Assembly (NCBI GenBank): GCA_031269165.1
Contig: JAISZQ010000015.1
Location: forward strand, 1-9,983
DNA length: 9,983 nucleotides
Direction: 5' to 3'
From: Spirochaetaceae bacterium
GTDB taxonomy: Bacteria > Spirochaetota > Spirochaetia > Treponematales > Breznakiellaceae
Shown here piece after piece: positions 5,820 to 9,983 of the stretch (position 1 is the stretch's first letter; each line of letters begins with the position of its first letter). The position numbers and the translations under genes are program-made. The notes beneath the pieces were generated by a model. That model searched no databases, was not told the origin of the DNA, and worked only from the letters and a program-made list of their open reading frames with translations.

Positions 5820-5915
5820 GTCATTGCGAGCCGCAAAGCGGCGAAGCAATCCAGATGGAGAAGGCCCTTGCACTGGATTGCTTCGCTCGGCAATTTGCCG
5901 CCCGCTCGCAATGAC
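5820..5915. repeat. 96-bp REP-like palindrome, copy 1
   Basis: The unit begins GTCATTGCGAGC and ends GCTCGCAATGAC, a perfect terminal inverted repeat. A nested inner pair, GCGAAGCAATCCAG and CTGGATTGCTTCG, makes the whole unit a cruciform or hairpin. It differs from the second copy at only 3 of 96 positions. The motif belongs to a widespread class of intergenic palindromes with CATTGCGAG ends in many bacterial genomes. It is non-coding, and its role here is unknown. Confidence 0.85.
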
Positions 5916-5948
5916 GATGGGCTTGCCCGCAATGACGCGGCGGGTGTT

Positions 5949-6044
5949 GTCATTGCGAGCCGCAAAGCGGCGAAGCAATCCAGATGAAGAAGGTCCTCGC
6001 ACTGGATTGCTTCGCTCGGCAATTTGCCGCCCGCTCGCAATGAC
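5949..6044. repeat. 96-bp REP-like palindrome, copy 2
   Basis: This is the second, same-orientation copy, exactly 96 bp long and 93 of 96 identical to 5820-5915, after a 33-bp spacer. The three differences lie in the central loop (near 5988, 5994 and 5998), while both arms are unchanged. Partial end units continue as CGCAATGAC or CGATGAC motifs at about 5926-5936 and 6055-6082. Only two full copies with no variable spacer set are present, so it is not a CRISPR array. Confidence 0.85.
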
Positions 6045-6103
6045 GGGGCTCGCTTGCGATGACGCGGCTCGCTCGCAATGACGGGGTGGCGGGGATAAGG
6101 GAT

Positions 6104-6142
6104 GGTCCCCTCAGATTGCGCCTGATGGCGATGCAGATTTAA
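6104..6142 (+). repeat. Uninterrupted GATTGCGCC-type repeat module
   Basis: The stretch aligns with 3-38: both contain GGTCC, GATTGCGCC, ATGGCGATGC and GATT. It also supplies the intact version of the site split by the element at 5426-5757. Its right edge abuts the truncated PLP-enzyme fragment, so it may mark the recombination point that removed the 5' part of that gene. Confidence 0.6.
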
Positions 6143-6146
6143 GAGG

Positions 6147-6392
6147 GCTTTTGGCCTGAACGCTGACCACGACACGCACAACCGCTTTGTCAGCCATCTC
6201 AGACTTATCACTTCCGCCGTGTCTTTGGGCCATGACGAGAGTCTCATCGTGTTTTTGGGCGAAAATGACGAACGCCAGCATCTCTATCCGCCGGAATTCC
6301 ACGGGGGCTTTTTCCGATTCAGCGTGGGCCTTGAGGACGGGGAAGACATCATCGCCGATCTGGACGAAGCCCTGAAAAAGACCGGCCTGTAG
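6147..6392 (+). pseudogene. 3' fragment of a Cys/Met-metabolism PLP enzyme gene
   Basis: This plus-strand frame runs 81 codons to a TAG at 6390-6392 and reads as the C-terminus of the cystathionine gamma-synthase/gamma-lyase family. It opens FGLNADHDTHNRFVSHLRL, continues SAVSLGHDESLIVFLG, and ends FRFSVGLEDGEDIIADLDEA followed by LKKTGL. The SLG..ESLI and R.SVGLED.EDII.DL..AL patterns are typical of that family. About 300 N-terminal residues, including the PLP lysine, are absent. An in-frame TGA sits at 6123-6125 within the adjoining repeat, and there is no plausible start. There are no internal stops or frameshifts, so the truncation may be fairly recent. It is the only plus-strand coding trace in the window. 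Which subfamily it came from cannot be told from this end. Confidence 0.75.
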
Positions 6393-6426
6393 CGACAGAC
6401 GCGCTGTTCGCTATGCGATGCTGTTT

Positions 6427-6556
6427 GAGCCTGTTCCAAAACTCGGTTAGTTTTGACAGGCTGAGCTAAAGCATTGCAGTTTCTCAGGCTAAAGCCTTAC
6501 AAAACTGCGCTTTTTAAAGGTTGCTGTTCCAAAACTTGAGGTTTTGGAACAGCCTC
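6427..6556. mobile_element. 130-bp short element with GAGSCTGTTCCAAAAC inverted ends
   Basis: The left end GAGCCTGTTCCAAAAC (6427-6442) matches the complement of the right end, GAGGCTGTTCCAAAAC read from 6556, at 15 of 16 positions. GTTT occurs directly on both sides (6423-6426 and 6557-6560), a possible 4-bp target duplication. The element carries no gene. It lies 5 bp past the malG-like stop codon. The rest of 6393-6561 shows nothing else. Confidence 0.65.
6523..6553 (-). terminator. Perfect 13-bp stem downstream of the sugar permease operon
   Basis: GCTGTTCCAAAAC (6523-6535) pairs perfectly with GTTTTGGAACAGC (6541-6553) around a 5-nt loop, immediately after the last gene of the ABC operon. 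It could stop or stabilise the transcript. No clear U-tract follows (AACCTTTAAAAAG), so intrinsic termination is uncertain; the structure is also the right end of the 130-bp element. Confidence 0.4.
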
Positions 6557-6561
6557 GTTTC

Positions 6562-7404
6562 CTAATCTTTGATGCCAGTAGTTGAGATGCCTTCCACAAA
6601 ATAATTCTGCGCCAGAAAGAACAGCAGTACCGGCGGCAGTATGGACAGCGTGGACATCGCAAGGATTTGATTCCAGCTTATATTCGCGGAGATGTCGATC
6701 CCCATGCGGAGTCCGAGCGCGACAGGATATTTGCTGACACTGCTAATGTAAATCAGCGCGTTAAAGAAATCGTTCCATGTCCAGACAAACTGAAAGACCA
6801 CCACCGAAAAAATCGCCGGTTTGCAGAGCGGCGCGAGTATCTTCAGCAGGGTGGTCCAACTGGTACAGCCGTCCATCTTGGCGGATTCGTCAAGTTCCAT
6901 CGGAATACCCCGAAAAAACTGCACCATCATGAAGTTAAAAAACGGGAACGAGCCGAGTATGGCCGGAATGATAAACGGCCAGTATGAATCAAGAGCCCCG
7001 ATGTTTTTGAAGAATATATACCGGGGAATGACGATGACCGTCGAGGGAAGCATGAGCGTGGAAAGCATGAGCTGAAACAGGATTTTTTTAAGCGGGAACC
7101 GGAAACGCGCGAAACCGTATCCGACGAGCAGGCTTGAAATCACGGTAAAAACAACGACCGGCACGACAAGATAAAACGTGTTCAAAAGGAACGTGCCGAA
7201 AGAGTACTGTCCCGATCCTTTCCAGCCGTTCAAAAAAGCGTCAAAAACCGGTTTTTTCGGGATAACGTTTACGCTGCCGAATATTTCCGCGTTGGTTTTG
7301 AATGACGCGCCGAACATCCAAAAGAGCGGGTATATCATCACATATCCCAGCGCAATCAGTAATATATACGCGGTTATTTTGCGGAGCGCGCTGTGTTGTC
7401 TCAT
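6562..7404 (-). CDS. Carbohydrate ABC transporter permease, MalG type
   Basis: This is an inner-membrane permease of a CUT1 family sugar importer. The 280-aa product has the MalG-type layout: an N-terminal membrane segment (about 11-31), a periplasmic loop, then segments near 73-95, 108-126, 140-162, 196-218 and 249-266. The ATPase-docking EAA loop is at 170-189 (ELDESAKMDGCTSWTTLLKI). The end, NYFVEGISTTGIKD, matches the family's usual Q..FV.G...GA.K type tail, slightly altered. The ATG overlaps the stop of the preceding permease gene (ATGA), indicating translational coupling. The sugar cannot be read from the sequence. A repeat element begins 5 bp past the TAG stop. Confidence 0.9.
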   Translation of the reverse strand: MRQHSALRKITAYILLIALGYVMIYPLFWMFGASFKTNAEIFGSVNVIPKKPVFDAFLNGWKGSGQYSFGTFLLNTFYLVVPVVVFTVISSLLVGYGFARFRFPLKKILFQLMLSTLMLPSTVIVIPRYIFFKNIGALDSYWPFIIPAILGSFPFFNFMMVQFFRGIPMELDESAKMDGCTSWTTLLKILAPLCKPAIFSVVVFQFVWTWNDFFNALIYISSVSKYPVALGLRMGIDISANISWNQILAMSTLSILPPVLLFFLAQNYFVEGISTTGIKD

Positions 7405-8285
7405 GGCTTATCCCCGTAATGCACCCAGGATTCCGACGATTTGAACGTGAGGCTGGTAAAGCAAAAGATGATCACGAAAAGAATCCACGATAAGGCGGAG
7501 GCATAGCCCATCTTGAAAAACTTAAAGCCCTGGTCGTAGAGCATGAGGCCGTACAGATACGTCGATTTGAGCGGGCCGCCCTGCGTGATGACAAACGCCG
7601 TGGTAAATTCCTGAAAGGCGTTGATCATCTGCATGATCAAATTGAAAAACACAATCGGCGTAAGCAAAGGAACGGTAATGCGGAAGAAAATCCTGAGACG
7701 GCCCGCCCCGTCGATACGCGCCGCCTCGTACAAGGTCTCAGGAATCTGCTTGAGCCCCGCCAAAAACAGCACCATAGACGAGCCGAATTGCCACACGGTA
7801 ACAAGGCTCACGGTAAAAAGCGCGATTTTCGGACTGCCGAGCCAATCGAGCGCCGGAATCCCTATCACGGAAATGATCTGGTTGACAACGCCTTGTTTCA
7901 TAAACAGAAACCGCCACAGAACCGAAATCGCAATGCTGCCGCCAAGAATGGACGGCATATAGTACACCGTGCGAAAAAAATTGATGCCCGCCCATTTTTG
8001 ATTGAGCACAACGGCGATAATCAGCGCAAACACGATCTTCATCGGCACGGCGATGAGTACAAAGATAAACGTTACCTTCAGCGAATTCCAAAATTGCGCG
8101 TCTTGCGTAAAAATATTGATGAAGTTTTTGAGCCCGACAAACGTAGTCGACCCGATCAACTGGAAATCGGTAAAAGAATACCACAGCGAATTGAGAAGCG
8201 GCGCGAACTGCAATATGACAAAGCCCGCAAGCCAGGGGAGAATATAAATCAAACCGGTAAAAGACCGCTTTTGTTTTGCCGCCAT
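7401..8285 (-). CDS. Carbohydrate ABC transporter permease, MalF type
   Basis: This is the partner inner-membrane permease of the same CUT1 importer. The 294-aa product has an N-terminal segment (LIYILPWLAGFVILQFAPLL, 12-31) and further segments near 71-95, 105-126, 154-177, 205-224 and 263-280. The EAA loop is at 185-208 (LYEAARIDGAGRLRIFFRI). ITQGGPLKSTYLYGLMLY (233-250) and the FKFFKMGYASALSW stretch are typical of MalF/UgpA-like subunits. I chose the ATG at 8285, which gives the usual basic N-terminus (MAAKQKRS). An in-frame GTG at 8303 would add six residues but has no ribosome site; GGA upstream of 8285 is itself weak. It lies 219 bp after the binding-protein gene, across a gap full of hairpins. 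Confidence 0.9.
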   Translation of the reverse strand: MAAKQKRSFTGLIYILPWLAGFVILQFAPLLNSLWYSFTDFQLIGSTTFVGLKNFINIFTQDAQFWNSLKVTFIFVLIAVPMKIVFALIIAVVLNQKWAGINFFRTVYYMPSILGGSIAISVLWRFLFMKQGVVNQIISVIGIPALDWLGSPKIALFTVSLVTVWQFGSSMVLFLAGLKQIPETLYEAARIDGAGRLRIFFRITVPLLTPIVFFNLIMQMINAFQEFTTAFVITQGGPLKSTYLYGLMLYDQGFKFFKMGYASALSWILFVIIFCFTSLTFKSSESWVHYGDKP

Positions 8286-8320
8286 ATTTTTTCCGATGAA
8301 CACCGCTTAAGGATATGCGC

Positions 8321-8350
8321 GGAAATAACATAAACGGTCATGTTATTTCC
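8321..8350. repeat. Hairpin just upstream of the MalF-type gene
   Basis: GGAAATAACA (8321-8330) and TGTTATTTCC (8341-8350) form a perfect 10-bp stem with a 10-nt loop. A second stem, TTATTGC-gtaa-GCAATAA (8351-8368), follows directly. They could influence translation or stability of the permease part of the message. Confidence 0.6.
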
Positions 8351-8368
8351 TTATTGCGTAAGCAATAA

Positions 8369-8393
8369 AAATAAAATGCGGCGCATTTTATTT
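8369..8393 (-). terminator. AT-rich hairpin with U-rich tail between binding protein and permeases
   Basis: The 12-bp arms AAATAAAATGCG and CGCATTTTATTT surround a single central base. On the minus strand the stem leads into a U-rich tail, so partial termination or attenuation is possible. The stem is weak in GC, so this is tentative. Confidence 0.35.
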
Positions 8394-8434
8394 ACGCGCA
8401 GTTCCTCGACCCGCGTTTCTCCAAACCGCAAAAT

Positions 8435-8467
8435 GCCGGAGGCTCTTCTCGACGAAAAGACTCCGGC
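8435..8467 (-). terminator. Stable hairpin 37 nt past the binding-protein stop
   Basis: GCCGGAG and CTCCGGC close a stem that continues inward with one mismatch and one G-T wobble to about 14 pairs with a 5-nt loop. On the minus strand only a short ATTTTG follows. It is placed where binding-protein genes often carry a stabilising or partly terminating stem that keeps their message more abundant than the permease part. That role is inferred from position. Confidence 0.5.
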
Positions 8468-8504
8468 ACGTCAAAAACGTTTTGGTAAGGTTTTGGTACC
8501 CCCG

Positions 8505-9767
8505 TTACAACGAGGCCAGTTTAGTGGCAATCCTGTCGCGCATCTCTTTTGCCGCCTGAGCGGGTGAAGTCTGACCGAAGGCCATTTTGCCGATACAATC
8601 TTCCAAGATGTCAACAATCTCGGTGTTCATTTCCCAGACGGTCTGCGGTTTTCCCATGTGCGCCAGCGCGACATTGGTGCCTTCCTCGACCAACGGGGCG
8701 ATCAGCTTCTTTGACGCGAGCAACTCGCGGGCCGTGCTTGTCGGCGGGATGCCGCGCTGAATGTTGAGAATCTCGGCGGCTTCCGGGTCATTGAAGAAAA
8801 AGTCAACAAATTTTGCCGCCGCCGCCGTGTTTTTGGAATTCTTGTTAATGGTAAGAATCTGGGACGGCCGCACGAGTATCCCTGAATCTTTCGCGTTGGG
8901 CATGACCGGCAACGATTTGATAGTGAGGCCCGGCACACCGGCGCCGGAACGATCCTGATTGCTCACCCATGCGTGCATAAGCGCGAGGTTGCCGTTTATC
9001 CATTCGGGATTTTCTTCCGGCTTTTGATAGTAGAGCGAACTGTCGCTGTACGGGATAAGCACCTTCTCATCAAGCAACCGTTTGAAGAGGGTCAACGCGC
9101 TCGCGGCTTGCTGTTCGGTAAACAGAATGTTCTTGTTCTCGTCAATCATGCCGCCCGCAATCTGGTTCATGTACTTCTGAAAGAGGAAGCGGGTCAGCGC
9201 GGGATCAATCGCCAAAAGATAGTTCCGGGGTCCCAGCGCGGAGACCTTTTTGCCCTCGGTGAAAAGATTGTCCCAGTTCCACTCGGTGTTCGGGTCAACG
9301 CCCGCCTTCCTGAGCAACGCGGTATTGACGAGGAACGTCTCGCCGTTGAGCCCGGTGGGAAGGCCCTTCACCTGATTCTGGAACAAACAGTAACTGTTCA
9401 GAAAGTTCTTGTCAAATTTGGACGTGTCAATCGGTACGCTCGAATCAATCGTCAGAAAGACCTCGCCCATCGAACTAAGTTCGAAAAGCCAGGGCTGGTC
9501 GATCTGCATGATGTCGGGAGCGGTACCGCCGGCAATCTGGGTAACAAGTTTTTCCCGATAACCGTCCCAGCCGCCGTACTCCGCTTCAATCTTTACCCCC
9601 GGATTTTTTTGCTGGTAAAGCTCAATCACCTTGAGCGTCGCCTGATGGCGCGAATCGCCGCCCCACCACGAAAAACGAAGCGTCGTGCCCGAATCGGCTT
9701 TTGCCGCCGCAAAAACCGTTCCCCCGAATACCAACGCCGCCAAACAAAACAAAGTCAACTTTTTCAT
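8505..9767 (-). CDS. Sugar ABC transporter substrate-binding protein, family 1
   Basis: This is the periplasmic binding protein that captures a sugar and delivers it to the two permeases. The 420-aa product has a classic signal peptide: basic MKK, a hydrophobic core LTLFCLAALVFGGTVF, and a likely cut after Ala20 or Ala22. The mature start TTLRFSWWGGDSRHQATLKV (28-47), then YQQKNPGVKIEAEYGGWDGY and TAPDIMQIDQPWL (82-94), is characteristic of family 1 extracellular solute-binding proteins (MalE/UgpB-like). Cys8 is too early and poorly placed to be a lipobox cysteine, so I call it soluble. The ATG at 9767 has a strong AGGAGG 4-5 nt upstream. It is the first gene of the operon, under the promoter at 9815-9844. 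The ligand is unknown. Confidence 0.93.
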   Translation of the reverse strand: MKKLTLFCLAALVFGGTVFAAAKADSGTTLRFSWWGGDSRHQATLKVIELYQQKNPGVKIEAEYGGWDGYREKLVTQIAGGTAPDIMQIDQPWLFELSSMGEVFLTIDSSVPIDTSKFDKNFLNSYCLFQNQVKGLPTGLNGETFLVNTALLRKAGVDPNTEWNWDNLFTEGKKVSALGPRNYLLAIDPALTRFLFQKYMNQIAGGMIDENKNILFTEQQAASALTLFKRLLDEKVLIPYSDSSLYYQKPEENPEWINGNLALMHAWVSNQDRSGAGVPGLTIKSLPVMPNAKDSGILVRPSQILTINKNSKNTAAAAKFVDFFFNDPEAAEILNIQRGIPPTSTARELLASKKLIAPLVEEGTNVALAHMGKPQTVWEMNTEIVDILEDCIGKMAFGQTSPAQAAKEMRDRIATKLASL

Positions 9768-9790
9768 TTTTCCTCCTGAAAAAAGTATAC

Positions 9791-9807
9791 GTTGAAACTA
9801 TTTCAAC
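9791..9807. promoter_or_regulatory. Operator-like palindrome in the binding-protein leader
   Basis: GTTGAAA-cta-TTTCAAC is a perfect 7-bp inverted repeat just downstream of the predicted transcription start and ahead of the AGGAGG site. Size and position suit a dimeric sugar-responsive repressor (for example LacI- or ROK-type). No regulator gene is in the window, so the binder is unknown. Confidence 0.55.
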
Positions 9808-9814
9808 TGAACGT

Positions 9815-9844
9815 AGCATAACACAAGTGACGCGCGTTTGTCAA
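9815..9844 (-). promoter_or_regulatory. Promoter of the sugar ABC operon
   Basis: On the minus strand TTGACA (9844-9839) and TATGCT (9820-9815) are separated by 18 bp, 17 if TTATGC is used. The predicted start falls near 9808, at the edge of the operator-like palindrome. The -35 box lies only 2 bp from the end of the dispersed repeat at 9847. Confidence 0.7.
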
Positions 9845-9846
9845 GA

Positions 9847-9933
9847 GAGGCTGTTCCAAAACCCAGCAAAAGGGGGAAAGCCTTCCACTGTCAACAACTT
9901 AAGCCAATGGAATATAAGAGTGGTCAACGGATC
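9847..9933 (+). repeat. GAGGCTGTTCC repeat end joined to the 45-bp direct repeat
   Basis: It begins GAGGCTGTTCCAAAACCCAG, the terminal sequence of the element family, and shares CAGCAAAAGGGGGAA with the large element. It then passes through GGAAAGCCTTCC into the 45-bp segment (9889-9933) also found at 5373-5417. TGTCAACAACTTAA here is the reverse complement of 96-109. No second terminus lies within the window, so the copy is truncated or continues beyond it. Confidence 0.6.
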
Positions 9934-9958
9934 ACACAGATTTTTAGTTTTTTTGTCC

Positions 9959-9983
9959 GCGAATGTACGCGAATGTATGCGAA
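9959..9983 (+). repeat. 10-bp tandem repeat at the window edge
   Basis: GCGAATGTAC, GCGAATGTAT and a partial GCGAA follow each other directly, giving 2.5 copies. It is the continuation of the TGGTCAACGGAT-type repeat block and is cut by the end of the window. Confidence 0.5.

Noticed and set aside
5820..6044. Possible CRISPR array
   Set aside because: Only two 96-bp palindromic units separated by one 33-bp spacer; unit length and lack of further repeats or cas genes rule it out.
5555..6247. 230-codon minus-strand frame across the repeat island
   Set aside because: It is translated from the MITE-like element and both 96-bp palindromes; the protein repeats itself where the DNA repeats, and no family is recognisable.
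6111..6302. Minus-strand 63-codon frame opposite the PLP fragment
   Set aside because: The plus-strand reading shows a recognisable enzyme C-terminus, so this is its antisense shadow.
9701..9767. Lipoprotein signal in the sugar-binding protein
   Set aside because: The only cysteine (residue 8) is at the front of the hydrophobic core without a lipobox, whereas a standard cleavage site after Ala20/22 is present.
1..9983. tRNA, rRNA or phage/defence genes
   Set aside because: No tRNA cloverleaf, rRNA segment, integrase, transposase or defence-type protein other than the BrnTA pair could be recognised on either strand.

Overview
The window looks like an accessory, repeat-rich stretch of a moderately GC-rich, host-associated anaerobe. 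The gene families (an orphan modBC pair, a RidA/diaminopropionate ammonia-lyase pair, a BrnT/BrnA toxin-antitoxin pair, a CUT1 sugar ABC operon) and the density of short dispersed palindromic repeats would fit a gut spirochaete of the Treponema type. That taxonomic guess rests on my familiarity with the families and was not computed. Every intact gene reads on the minus strand; the only plus-strand coding trace is a pseudogene fragment. || Layout from high to low coordinate, the direction of transcription. (a) 9983-9768: dispersed repeats, then a strong promoter with a downstream operator-like palindrome. (b) 9767-6562: a carbohydrate ABC importer operon of periplasmic binding protein, a hairpin-rich gap, a MalF-type permease and a MalG-type permease with a 4-bp overlap; no ATPase gene is present. 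(c) 6556-5373: a gene-poor repeat island holding two MITE-like elements with terminal inverted repeats, two 96-bp REP-like palindromes and the 3' end of a Cys/Met-metabolism PLP enzyme gene. (d) 5358-2936: a clear promoter and a compact operon of ridA, diaminopropionate ammonia-lyase (dpaL) and a TtcA-family PP-loop protein. (e) 2939-2414: an AT-richer BrnT/BrnA module whose promoter overlaps the stop codon of the ttcA-like gene. (f) 2403-200: molybdate-type permease modB and ATPase modC, both preceded by repeat-derived sequence, with no modA in the window. (g) 177-1: more repeats. || How the genes may work together: the lyase releases pyruvate and ammonia from 2,3-diaminopropionate through an aminoacrylate intermediate, and RidA hydrolyses that reactive intermediate, so the pair looks like a small catabolic and protective unit. 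The ABC operon imports a sugar or oligosaccharide and probably borrows a shared ATPase. ModB and ModC would form a molybdate importer only with a ModA encoded elsewhere. || The most unusual feature is the repeat ecology. One family with ends resembling GAGGCTGTTCCAAAAC sits 5-22 bp past the stop codon of modC, brnA and the malG-like gene, always in the same orientation. One full member interrupts another repeat whose uninterrupted counterpart lies about 350 bp away. Repeat-derived open frames also fill the gaps around modB. I found no obviously new defence, CRISPR or phage-like system.
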